Positions 1 through 6,531 are shown, numbered from the stretch's first letter. The stretch: 8,622 nucleotides of DNA from Pirellulaceae bacterium (GCA_020846515.1 JADLDX010000871.1:1-8622), one strand, 5' to 3'. Notes: generated by a model not told the origin, from the letters alone. Numbers and translations are program-made.

Positions 1-588
1 ATCTGCTTCGGCCTGTTCTTTTGGAGTCATGCCCTAGGCGGTACTTCAGGTTGGCTGGAGGTCATGCTCTTTGCACTAGGCATTGGCTGCTTGGGCGTGG
101 AGATATTCATATTGCCGGGCGTCGGTATTTTCGGTTTGACCGGCGTGGTTATGGTGGTACTGTCGTTGGTCATGGCCAGCCAGGACTTCGTCTTGCCGCA
201 AACATCCGTGCAGTGGTCCACCTTACGCGATAACTTGCTGATGGTCCTCGGGGCAATGGCTGTCGTGCTGATCGCTCTAGTCGTGCAAATAACCTACTTT
301 GACTGGATACCGGGTTTGGGCAGGCTGCGTTTGCAGACACCTGAGGGCGAAGTGAATCAAGGCATCGCGGCAACATCGTTGGCCAGTCAACCAGGCGACG
401 GACCGTTTCAGCCACAGGTTGGCGAACAAGGCATAGCCGACTCCGTGCTGCGCCCCGCCGGTAAAGTGCGTTTTGGCGGTCACATGGTCGATGTGGTGAC
501 TGAGGGGGATTTCCTGGATCCCGGTACCGCGGTGGAAGTTATCAAACGCGAAGGCAATCGCACCATCGTGCGCCGCATTGTGGGCTGA
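1..588 (+). CDS. NfeD-family membrane protein, C-terminal part (5' end cut by window)
   Basis: The reading frame is open from the first base and ends at TGA 586-588, giving 195 residues. Visible parts are the end of a hydrophobic segment (codons 2-8), then membrane segments at about codons 20-38, 41-59 and 78-97, and a soluble C-terminal domain from about codon 154 with the pattern GKVRFGG...VDVVTEG...PGTAVEVI..EGNRTIVRR. That end pattern is the small beta-barrel (OB-like) domain of NfeD proteins. In the long form of the family a ClpP-like serine protease domain precedes the membrane part; whether it is present here cannot be seen. NfeD proteins act at the membrane with flotillin/stomatin-type proteins in membrane quality control; this is family knowledge. 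The ATG at 64 is internal to the frame and unlikely to be the start, because the residues before it (LFFWSHALGG.SGWLEV) also fit the family. Family call firm, precise role unknown. Confidence 0.85.
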   Translation: MCFGLFFWSHALGGTSGWLEVMLFALGIGCLGVEIFILPGVGIFGLTGVVMVVLSLVMASQDFVLPQTSVQWSTLRDNLLMVLGAMAVVLIALVVQITYFDWIPGLGRLRLQTPEGEVNQGIAATSLASQPGDGPFQPQVGEQGIADSVLRPAGKVRFGGHMVDVVTEGDFLDPGTAVEVIKREGNRTIVRRIVG

Positions 589-1107
589 AGCGAGCAGCGA
601 GTTGCAAATTCGTACATGTTATCGCCGCAACTAGCGGTAGATGTGTAGCAATATCCTACGCACTTCTGTCGTTTAAAGCATGTGAGCAAAAAGAACTCGA
701 GCAACGGCACTCGAAATTTGTTGTGCTAATTCACTCCGGTTTTAAAGTCGAATGAGCGTTCGCCAATTTCTTGCATGCGCAGCAGGGTTATTCCCAAAAA
801 CGAGCATAGAACACCGTGAGCCTGCGGTGAGCCTATCAGCTACTTTCATTGGGAATCCCGCATAAAAACGGATCGGCAGAAGGTGTTTGTGTGGGTCGTT
901 GAACCTTACCTTTCGGACCAGTCCCGGAGAAGATCGGGGCCACACTGCCGGCATCGAAACTAGCCCCAGTTTTTAGTTGATGAATGTGCCCCAGCCGCGA
1001 ATTTCTTGCTCGTGTGCTCAGCGTTGGCATCGCGATTGCAAATAGGCCCCGCTGCCTGTTCCGCACTGCTCGCGAGGTTTCGCCCAAACACGATAGAGGA
1101 TTCGCAT
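589..1107. other. Gene-free spacer, 519 bp
   Basis: No convincing coding region or RNA gene is seen between the NfeD stop and the next start. Small structures only: CCGC-5 nt-GCGG at 625-637; CACCG-8 nt-CGGTG at 812-829, overlapping two direct copies of GTGAGCCT (817-824 and 827-834); and GGGGC (936-940) with GCCCC (963-967), the latter followed by AGTTTTTAG. The last is the best candidate for a weak terminator, but its loop is 22 nt and it lies about 350 bp after the NfeD stop. A poor sigma70-like pair, TTGTTG (718-723) and TTTAAA (741-746) with 17 bp between, could serve the downstream gene but would leave a leader of about 350 nt. Confidence 0.4.
1095..1100 (+). promoter_or_regulatory. Ribosome binding site that fixes the start at 1108
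   Basis: AGAGGA lies 7 nt before ATG 1108. It favours this start over an upstream in-frame TTG at 1006, which has no purine-rich site before it and would place 34 unlikely residues in front of a good signal peptide. Confidence 0.7.
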
Positions 1108-2115
1108 ATGTTCATGTCTTTGCTTCGCACCGGCAGCGGCTGGTTGCCCAGGTTGCCCATCGGCAATTTATTGATCGGCAGTCTGTTGATGGTTAGTGGG
1201 ATCGGTCGCGTCGCCCAAGCTGGCGATTTGACTAAAGAACGCCAGGTCGAGTTGTTCGCGGCTATGGAGTCAGGTGATATCGAGACAGAGTTGATCGCCC
1301 CATCGGCACGTAAGGTCTATTTGCGTGTTCATAACAAATCCAACGAGTTGCTGAGCATTAAGTTACCGCCAACCTTCGCCGCTGTGCCGGTGCTGGCCCA
1401 GTTCGCACCTCCTGGCGGTGGTTTCCCTGGCGGTGGTTTACCAGGAGGCGGCTTTCCTGGTGGAGGGTTACCAGGAGGTGGTTTCCCAGGCGGAGGTTTT
1501 CCGGGCGGGCAGGGGCTCGGTGTGGGCGGCGGTCAGTTTGGGCAAGGCGGTGGTGGTTCGCAGGGATTGGGCGGTGGTTTTAATGGTGGAGGTGCCAATC
1601 AAGGCGTCTTAGGCAATGGTAATGGAGTGGGCAATCAGTTCGGTAATGCGTTTGGCAACGCGTTCGGTAACCGTGGCCAGGGTGCGTTTCGCGTTGCGCC
1701 GGGTCGCGTGGGCAAAGTGATGGCACAAACGGTTTGCCTTGAGCATGGCAAGCCTGATCCAACATCGAAGATCAAGTATCGCATCGTACCGTTGGATCAA
1801 TTCGGCAATCAGGATCCGCGCATTGCTGAGGTCTGTCGCTTGTTGGCCCAAAACCGAATCACTCAGAATGTGGCCCAAGCCGCGGCGTGGCACGTGACCG
1901 ATGGCTTGTCGTGGGGAGAACTGGCCGCCAAAGATCGTGTGCATTCCAAATACACAGGCGACGTCAAATTCTTCAGCGCTGAGGAGTTGGAGACCGCTGC
2001 CAAGTTATTGAGCAACTCTCCCGATCGACGACAAAGTGAGGCACTTCGACACTCAACAAACTATGAAGAGGTATCTTACAGGCCCACGCAGACGGGTGGA
2101 TCTCTGGCGAAATAG
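1108..2115 (+). CDS. Exported glycine-rich repeat protein of unknown function
   Basis: A 335-residue protein ending at TAG 2113-2115. Residues 1-38 look like a Sec signal peptide: basic residues early (R7, R15), a hydrophobic stretch NLLIGSLLMVSGIG, and a likely cut after VAQA (A38). The mature protein has three parts. The first, at about 39-98 (ESGDIE.ELIAPSARKVYLRVHNKS...LLSIKLPPTFAAVPVLAQ), resembles a small beta domain. A low-complexity Gly/Pro/Phe/Asn tract follows at about 102-192. The last domain, at about 200-300, holds two cysteines (C210, C243) and an alpha-helical pattern (QNVAQAAAWHVTDGLSWGELAAKD). I recall similar proteins in Rhodopirellula-like planctomycetes, always as hypotheticals. 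The layout suggests an extracytoplasmic structural or surface protein, but no function can be assigned. It is monocistronic, with a strong hairpin 30 bp after the stop. Confidence 0.85.
   Translation: MFMSLLRTGSGWLPRLPIGNLLIGSLLMVSGIGRVAQAGDLTKERQVELFAAMESGDIETELIAPSARKVYLRVHNKSNELLSIKLPPTFAAVPVLAQFAPPGGGFPGGGLPGGGFPGGGLPGGGFPGGGFPGGQGLGVGGGQFGQGGGGSQGLGGGFNGGGANQGVLGNGNGVGNQFGNAFGNAFGNRGQGAFRVAPGRVGKVMAQTVCLEHGKPDPTSKIKYRIVPLDQFGNQDPRIAEVCRLLAQNRITQNVAQAAAWHVTDGLSWGELAAKDRVHSKYTGDVKFFSAEELETAAKLLSNSPDRRQSEALRHSTNYEEVSYRPTQTGGSLAK
1411..1509 (+). repeat. 15-bp coding repeat, PGGG[F/L], six copies plus PGG
   Basis: Residues 102-134 of the exported protein are six tandem five-residue units PGGGF/PGGGL in the order F, L, F, L, F, F, followed by a partial PGG. 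The codons differ between copies (CCT/CCA/CCG for Pro; GGC/GGT/GGA/GGG for Gly), so the protein repeat is better kept than the DNA repeat. The tract continues into a looser Gly-rich stretch and a short run of FGNA/FGNR units at about residues 178-189. Confidence 0.9.
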
Positions 2116-2145
2116 TTTACATATCAAGTAATAGCCGGAATCAAG

Positions 2146-2169
2146 AACCTCGTCCCGGTGGGCGAGGTT
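2146..2169. terminator. Hairpin between convergent genes, likely two-way terminator
   Basis: AACCTCG (2146-2152) pairs perfectly with CGAGGTT (2163-2169). Inside it CCC (2154-2156) pairs with GGG (2160-2162) around a GGT loop, with T2153 as a single bulge, giving a 10-bp stem. It lies 30 bp after the stop of the exported-protein gene and 38 bp beyond the end of the ATPase gene on the other strand. Neither side carries a clear T run, so it may act as a factor-aided terminator or RNA 3'-end stabiliser. Confidence 0.55.
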
Positions 2170-2207
2170 GAGCCTGGGCTGCCATGAGTATGCGTGGCCC
2201 TTGAATC

Positions 2208-3734
2208 TCACGCGGGCAGTTGCCTGGTGGCGGCTTCCATAATCTTTTGCTCGGTCGCTTCGTCGCGATTGAAGTGTCCTGTGACCTCACCTTCGCTCAA
2301 CACGATGATGCGGTCGCTAACGGTCAGCAACTCTGGCAACTCCGACGAGGTCACTAAGATAGCTACGCCTTCGGCTGCCAGTTGTTCCATCAAGCGATAG
2401 AGTTCGGCTTTGGCGCCGATGTCCACGCCGCGGGTGGGATCATCCAATAACAAGATCTTGGGGCGGGTCAACATGCAGCGACCGATGATGCATTTTTGTT
2501 GATTACCGCCACTGAGGCTGGTGATGGCTGCCTCGGGCCCAGCCGTTTTGATGTGCAGAGATTTGATTTGAGCGTTGGCCGCTTGATATTCTTGAGTGCG
2601 ATTGACCACGCCCCACTGCGACGCTTCCTGTAACGAGCAAACGGTGATGTTATCGCGCACCGTTTGATGCAGGAACAAACCCAAACGCTTTCGATCCTCG
2701 GTCACCATAGCAATGCCTGATTGCATGGCTTGGGAGGGATGAGTGAAGGCATGCTGACGACCTTCGATAAGGATATTCCCTTGAGGTTGCAGGCTGCTGG
2801 CGCCGAAGAGGCATTCAAGCAACTCGGTACGTCCGGCCCCCATCAGTCCGGCAATACCCAAGACTTCACCTCGATGCAGTTGTAAGCTGACGTTTCTCAA
2901 TCGCCAGCCTCGCGAATGTCCTGGCCAAGGCAAGGACAGGTTCTTGACCTCCAAGACGACAGGCGCGCCGGCCGGCAACTGATGGCGCACCGATGGTTCG
3001 ATATCGCGGCCGACCATCAAGTGAGCGATTTGTCGCGCCGATGTGTCGGACTTGTGCAAGGTTTGCACGAATCGGCCGTCGCGCAGTACGGTGATTCGGT
3101 CTGCCAGGCGAAAGACTTCGTCCATCTTGTGGGAAATATAGATGATCGTGACTCCACGCTGACGTAGTCGATCAATCACGCGATACAGTCGAGCAACTTC
3201 CGTCTCAGTTAGAGCGCTGGTCGGTTCATCCATGATCAAGATTTCAGCGCGGCGCGATAGCGCCTTGGCGATCTCCACCAGTTGCTGATCGCCAACGCGT
3301 AGAGAACCGACCAAAGCGCGGGGCGAAATATTGGATTCCAACTCAGAAAGCAACTGCCTGGCTTGAAGATTCATCTCGGATTGTTTCAAGCCTGCCCAGC
3401 CCGCAATTTCGCGCCCTAAGAAAATGTTGGCGGCCACCGTCAGCTGTTCCACCATGTTCAGCTCTTGGTGAATGATACTGATGCCCATGGCCTCGGCATC
3501 GCGCGTGCCGCTGAAGCGTACCAATTGCCCTTTGACCCACAGTTCGCCGGCATAATCGCCTTGCACGCCGGACAGGATTTTCATGAGCGTACTTTTGCCC
3601 GCTCCGTTTTCGCCCATGACCGCATGCAGTTCGCCTGGGGCGATATCAAAGCTGACATCGTCTAGCGCTTGCACGGCACCGAATTGTTTGCCGATGCTGC
3701 GAATTGAAATAATCGGTTCCGTCGCCAACTGCAT
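2208..3734 (-). CDS. Sugar ABC importer ATPase, two nucleotide-binding domains (RbsA/MglA type)
   Basis: This 508-residue cytoplasmic protein would power the importer encoded upstream by ATP hydrolysis; its length matches the RbsA/MglA family. The first domain has Walker A GENGAGKST (41-49), Q-loop IIHQE (around Q90), signature LRVGDQQ (145-151), Walker B ILIMDEP (165-171) and H-loop H202. The second has a degenerate Walker A GLMGAGRTE (296-304, Arg for Lys), the family motif TEDRKR (345-350), signature LSGGNQQK (407-414) and Walker B ILLLDDP (427-433), with Asp432 where catalytic Glu is usual. It is the last gene of the operon, 57 bp after the permease stop. The start ATG 3734 has AAAGG at 4 nt and a better GGAGAGG at 18 nt, so its translation start looks poorly spaced. 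The sugar cannot be told from the ATPase. Confidence 0.95.
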   Translation of the reverse strand: MQLATEPIISIRSIGKQFGAVQALDDVSFDIAPGELHAVMGENGAGKSTLMKILSGVQGDYAGELWVKGQLVRFSGTRDAEAMGISIIHQELNMVEQLTVAANIFLGREIAGWAGLKQSEMNLQARQLLSELESNISPRALVGSLRVGDQQLVEIAKALSRRAEILIMDEPTSALTETEVARLYRVIDRLRQRGVTIIYISHKMDEVFRLADRITVLRDGRFVQTLHKSDTSARQIAHLMVGRDIEPSVRHQLPAGAPVVLEVKNLSLPWPGHSRGWRLRNVSLQLHRGEVLGIAGLMGAGRTELLECLFGASSLQPQGNILIEGRQHAFTHPSQAMQSGIAMVTEDRKRLGLFLHQTVRDNITVCSLQEASQWGVVNRTQEYQAANAQIKSLHIKTAGPEAAITSLSGGNQQKCIIGRCMLTRPKILLLDDPTRGVDIGAKAELYRLMEQLAAEGVAILVTSSELPELLTVSDRIIVLSEGEVTGHFNRDEATEQKIMEAATRQLPA

Positions 3735-3758
3735 GAAGCCTTTATGCTTGAACCTCTC

Positions 3759-3785
3759 CGAAAAAGGGGTCTGACCCCATTTTCG
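3759..3785. repeat. GGGGTC-T-GACCCC palindrome, candidate REP-like element
   Basis: CGAAAAAGGGGTC (3759-3771) and GACCCCATTTTCG (3773-3785) form an inverted repeat around T3772, with 12 of 13 pairs; the one mismatch is A3765/A3779. It fills much of the 57-bp gap between the permease stop and the ATPase start, and is followed at once by a second small hairpin CGGCG-TTA-CGCCG (3787-3799) whose loop is the permease stop codon. From memory, GGGGTCAGACCCC-type palindromes recur between genes in planctomycetes and other bacteria; a link to REP-associated (IS200-like) transposases is my suggestion. Copy number in this genome is unknown. Confidence 0.6.
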
Positions 3786-3791
3786 CCGGCG

Positions 3792-5000
3792 TTACGCCGC
3801 GCGTTGCCATCTGCGTTCCAGCCCCCATCGCAGCGATAGCAGGGCGATCACCGCGATGCCAGCTTCCAATGCGTATACGTTGTCGTACCAAGGCTTGGTA
3901 CGAAAGAACAGCATAAAGCTGACACCGGCCAGCAAGCCAAGAATCGGGATCGCCGTACGGCCAATGGGGCTGATGAAGAAGTAACGCTGGAACCGGCCGA
4001 TACGCTGGCTGAAGGTTACGGCCAGGACGACGACGATACCCACGATCATACCTTCGTATACATCGGCTCCGGTTCCCACGATCTTGTTGACGGCATCGAT
4101 GACCGTGCGTAAGAACAGGCAACCCAGGATCGTACCTGGGATAGTGCCTACGCCACCCTGCAGGGAACAGCCGCCGATGACCGAAGCCGCAATCGCATTT
4201 AATTCATAGCCTCGGCCAAGGTTGTCGGGTTTCGCAGATGCCGAATCGGCAAAATAAATGATGCCGACCATCGATGCGGAAACTGAACCGAGCACGTAAG
4301 CAAACCACTTTAATCGATCCGTGTTAATACCGCTGAGCCGAGCGGCTTGCTCATTACCTCCCATCGCATGCAAATGACGCCCCAGCACCGTACGGCTCAT
4401 CAGAAACCAGACCGCCAGGGCAAATATCACAAACACGATAGAGATGTTGGTCACATCTTTCAGCGTGTTGCGTAGGGCTTCGTTGGTGAAGTCGATTTGA
4501 GTCTTGTTGTTGGTCACCGCCAAGGTTAGTCCGCGGCTAAAGCTGCGCAGTCCTACCAGCGTGGCCAGTGTGGCAATAAAGGGCGGCAAGCCTACGCAGG
4601 TGATAAGCCAGGCATGCAGCGTGCCGACGGCCGCACCGGCCAGCAACGTACCAGCGATCGAGACGATAACCGCCCACGCCGGAATTTCGCCCGAGCGAAA
4701 GCCTTCGGGCGAACAGAACATGAGCAACGTGCCAAACACGGTGGCGCTCATGGCGATCACTGATCCGCTGGATAGATCAATGCCACCGGAAATAATGATC
4801 ACCGCACTGCCTAAGGCAAAAAAGCCCAGCAACACCGTACTGCGTATGATCATCTCAGCCGAACTGGCTGGGTTATTCCAATAGGTATGACCTTGGTCAA
4901 GCAGCGCGGTCAACACGACCACCAGCAACCAGGCCAGGATCAATTTGAACTCGACAGATGACCACAATCGCTGAAATGGATTGGCGGATTGGGCGTTCAT
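3792..5000 (-). CDS. Sugar ABC importer permease (RbsC type) with extra C-terminal membrane segments
   Basis: A 402-residue inner-membrane permease of the BPD_transp_2 family, forming the channel of the importer. Typical marks are IISGGIDLSSGS (69-80), GLPPFIATLATLVGLRS (137-153), the cytoplasmic coupling loop GRHLHAMGGNEQAARLSGI (207-225) and GYELNAIAASVIGGCSLQGG (264-283) followed by GTIPGTILGC. The usual RbsC ends soon after the segment at about 315-333, near 320 residues; here about 68 more residues follow with two further hydrophobic segments (about 350-366 and 377-391) and a basic tail. The start ATG overlaps the stop of the binding-protein gene (ATGA, 4997-5000). No Shine-Dalgarno site precedes it, so translation is probably coupled to the gene before. 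Substrate not predictable. Confidence 0.95.
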   Translation of the reverse strand: MNAQSANPFQRLWSSVEFKLILAWLLVVVLTALLDQGHTYWNNPASSAEMIIRSTVLLGFFALGSAVIIISGGIDLSSGSVIAMSATVFGTLLMFCSPEGFRSGEIPAWAVIVSIAGTLLAGAAVGTLHAWLITCVGLPPFIATLATLVGLRSFSRGLTLAVTNNKTQIDFTNEALRNTLKDVTNISIVFVIFALAVWFLMSRTVLGRHLHAMGGNEQAARLSGINTDRLKWFAYVLGSVSASMVGIIYFADSASAKPDNLGRGYELNAIAASVIGGCSLQGGVGTIPGTILGCLFLRTVIDAVNKIVGTGADVYEGMIVGIVVVLAVTFSQRIGRFQRYFFISPIGRTAIPILGLLAGVSFMLFFRTKPWYDNVYALEAGIAVIALLSLRWGLERRWQRAA

Positions 5001-6124
5001 GAACTGGTCAGGTTGTACTTCTTCAACCAGTCCTTGAATTCGGTATATCCTAAGAACTCAACGCTGCTGCCAAAACTTTCAAAAATCTCTTTCTTCAGAG
5101 GCGAGCCCGAATCGGGGGCTACCACTTTCAGACCCGTATCGAGTATGTCACCGCCAGGTTGTCCCATTTTCGGAAACATCTTCTGCACGGTCTCGCTATC
5201 GCTAGTGCCTTTGGCCAACGCATAGCGCACCGATTCGTAGCCCATGCCGAACGGATTTTGCACGACCATGGCATCGATCAAACCGTCGCCCATTTGTTGG
5301 ATGGCTAATTGTTCCGCATCGAACGTCACAATGGTGAATCGGTCACGGGCTTTCTTTTCTTTGACCACATCCACGATGGCCGGAGCGTTGTACGACCAAA
5401 TACCCACCAGCACCGACAGATTGGGATACTTGTCGATCACGTCGCGGACGTTGTCGCGAGCACGCGGTCGATCGGCATCATCCAAGCGACGATCTTTCTC
5501 CGTGAACTTGTCTCCCGCGGCTGAGGTAAATCCATTCATGCGTTCGATTGCATTCTGTTGCGAGTCGGTGCCGACAAATTGCACGTACTCACCACCAGCA
5601 GGTTTGATATTCTTGGCTGCCGTACCCAATACCTCGCCACCGCGAATGTTATTGGTGCCGACATAAAACTCTCGAATGGATTGGAACTTGGGATCCAGGT
5701 CGCTGTCGAAGCAACCGATGATGACCCCTTTCTCTTTCAGCTTCTTGAGTTCGTCGGCGATGGCTGCATTGCTGGCCGAAAGCGGCGATATGATCACCGC
5801 AAAAATATCGCTTTGCGTTCCGTATTGGCGTAGGCGATCGATCTGTCCCTGTTCGGTGCCGTCATTGGAATCCATGCCTGCTGAAAAGCCCTTTTCGGCC
5901 AGCTTGAGATCTTCAGCGGCTTTCGCGATGCCGGCTCGAGCTGCGTCCCAAAACGGCGAGTCCGTGTTATTGAGCAGGACGATACGTTTGACCGGCCCCC
6001 CCGCTGAACCGCCAGCCGACGCGCCTGCATCGCCACCTTTGTTCGCCGAGGTTTCACAACCGGTCAGGAAAACGAGGCTGGCCAGAATCAGGCAGGGGGT
6101 CTGAAGCAGTTGGCGTAATCTCAT
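4997..6124 (-). CDS. Lipoprotein sugar-binding receptor of the ABC importer (RbsB-like)
   Basis: A 375-residue substrate-binding lipoprotein of the Peripla_BP_4 fold, the outside receptor that delivers ligand to the permease. Residues 1-23 are a lipoprotein signal: MRLR, a hydrophobic core and lipobox LTGC with C23 lipidated. A Gly/Ala/Ser linker (about 29-43) follows, then VKRIVLLNNTDSPFW (45-59), which starts the first lobe. Positions that line up by eye with RbsB ligand contacts are D140 in CFDSD, R194 in IERMNGF, N246 in WSYNAPAI, D269 in FDAEQ and Q289 in VVQNP. The RbsB Arg after the first Asp is Ser here, so the ligand may not be ribose. First gene of the operon, with a 4-bp overlap to the permease. 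The start at 6124 is chosen for its ribosome site and lipoprotein signal; the frame stays open upstream to 6256, but that extension has no signal-like features. Confidence 0.93.
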   Translation of the reverse strand: MRLRQLLQTPCLILASLVFLTGCETSANKGGDAGASAGGSAGGPVKRIVLLNNTDSPFWDAARAGIAKAAEDLKLAEKGFSAGMDSNDGTEQGQIDRLRQYGTQSDIFAVIISPLSASNAAIADELKKLKEKGVIIGCFDSDLDPKFQSIREFYVGTNNIRGGEVLGTAAKNIKPAGGEYVQFVGTDSQQNAIERMNGFTSAAGDKFTEKDRRLDDADRPRARDNVRDVIDKYPNLSVLVGIWSYNAPAIVDVVKEKKARDRFTIVTFDAEQLAIQQMGDGLIDAMVVQNPFGMGYESVRYALAKGTSDSETVQKMFPKMGQPGGDILDTGLKVVAPDSGSPLKKEIFESFGSSVEFLGYTEFKDWLKKYNLTSS

Positions 6125-6132
6125 AGCGTGAA

Positions 6133-6139
6133 CTTCCTT
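6133..6139 (-). promoter_or_regulatory. Ribosome binding site of the binding-protein gene
   Basis: On the minus strand AAGGAAG lies 8 nt before ATG 6124. It supports the lipoprotein start rather than the longer upstream frame. Confidence 0.7.
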
Positions 6140-6186
6140 GGTAACAACCAATGGATGTGGAGAGAGCGGTGTGAGTCGTGGAGGTG

Positions 6187-6215
6187 ATTTTAAATGCCAT
6201 CCACGGACTGAGCAA
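6187..6215 (-). promoter_or_regulatory. Candidate sigma70-like promoter for the importer operon
   Basis: Read on the minus strand, TTGCTC (6215-6210) and TAAAAT (6192-6187) are separated by 17 bp. The -10 box matches five of six consensus bases, the -35 box three of six. It would start the transcript near 6180, about 55 nt before the binding-protein ATG. Planctomycete promoters are poorly defined, so this is tentative. Confidence 0.35.
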
Positions 6216-6269
6216 GGTAGCCCGTCGCACGCCATTGCGGACCTGCGCCAAGCCAAAGTGCAGGGCCGA

Positions 6270-6302
6270 TTGAGTTTTGGTTGAGTTTTGGTTGTGGTTT
6301 GG
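6270..6302. repeat. Three tandem 11-bp repeats, TTGAGTTTTGG type
   Basis: TTGAGTTTTGG occurs at 6270-6280 and 6281-6291, followed by a diverged third unit TTGTGGTTTGG at 6292-6302 (9 of 11 positions match). The 11-bp period is close to one turn of the helix, so a protein binding each unit would sit on one face of the DNA. They lie upstream of the candidate importer promoter. An operator role is inference. Confidence 0.6.
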
Positions 6303-6403
6303 TCCGCTTGTGCTCGTCTGCAGAGGCCCGTGAAAACTTCAGTCAGTTAATCTGGCAAAGATCGTTCGATGGGCACTCTTACCCGTCATCTCAATTTCAA
6401 CTC

Positions 6404-6417
6404 GGGCAAGATTGCCC
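6404..6417. promoter_or_regulatory. Perfect 14-bp inverted repeat, candidate operator
   Basis: GGGCAA (6404-6409) and TTGCCC (6412-6417) are a perfect inverted repeat with a 2-bp centre GA. It lies about 115 bp before the dehydrogenase start. The size suits a dimeric regulator site, but no regulator gene is visible in the window. Confidence 0.4.
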
Positions 6418-6531
6418 AAGCTACGATCCAAGCCATCAAACAGAAGAGTGACAATCCCAGGCGCCATGGCTTAGAATATGTCCTGAATTCCAATGGGTTA
6501 AAACTCACTATATCGCTGAAAGCGCGGTGCC

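Larger units (their letters stand above)
6125..6531. other. Divergent control region between importer operon and dehydrogenase
   Basis: This 407-bp gene-free stretch lies between two genes that point away from each other. It holds the candidate minus-strand promoter (6187-6215), three tandem 11-bp repeats (6270-6302) and a 14-bp inverted repeat (6404-6417). No convincing plus-strand promoter for the dehydrogenase is visible. Its start codon sits inside the 10-bp palindrome TGCCATGGCA (6528-6537), and GCCATGGC also occurs at 6463-6470. Confidence 0.55.

Noticed and set aside
936..967. GGGGC...GCCCC hairpin followed by a T run as NfeD terminator
   Set aside because: Only 5 bp of stem, a 22-nt loop and about 350 bp from the NfeD stop; too weak to list as a terminator.
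1006..1107. Longer N-terminus of the exported protein from TTG 1006
   Set aside because: No ribosome site before it, and it would put 34 residues ahead of a well-formed signal peptide that has its own ATG and AGAGGA.
589..1107. CRISPR array, tRNA or transposase remnant in the spacers
   Set aside because: No regularly spaced repeats, no cloverleaf or CCA end, and no transposase-like frame were found here or in 6125-6531.
1609..1944. Minus-strand 111-codon open frame within the exported protein gene
   Set aside because: Antisense to a gene with signal peptide and repeats; no ribosome site or recognisable domain.
3742..4122. Minus-strand 126-codon open frame overlapping the permease end
   Set aside because: It lies in another frame of the clear permease gene, is very rich in Arg and Pro, resembles no family, and crosses the palindrome.
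4504..4884. Plus-strand 126-codon open frame antisense to the permease
   Set aside because: Composition is a mirror of the permease codons and no start signal or family pattern is present.
6125..6256. Longer N-terminus of the binding protein, open to 6256
   Set aside because: The extension lacks signal features, covers the candidate promoter, and ATG 6124 has AAGGAAG at 8 nt plus a clean lipoprotein signal.
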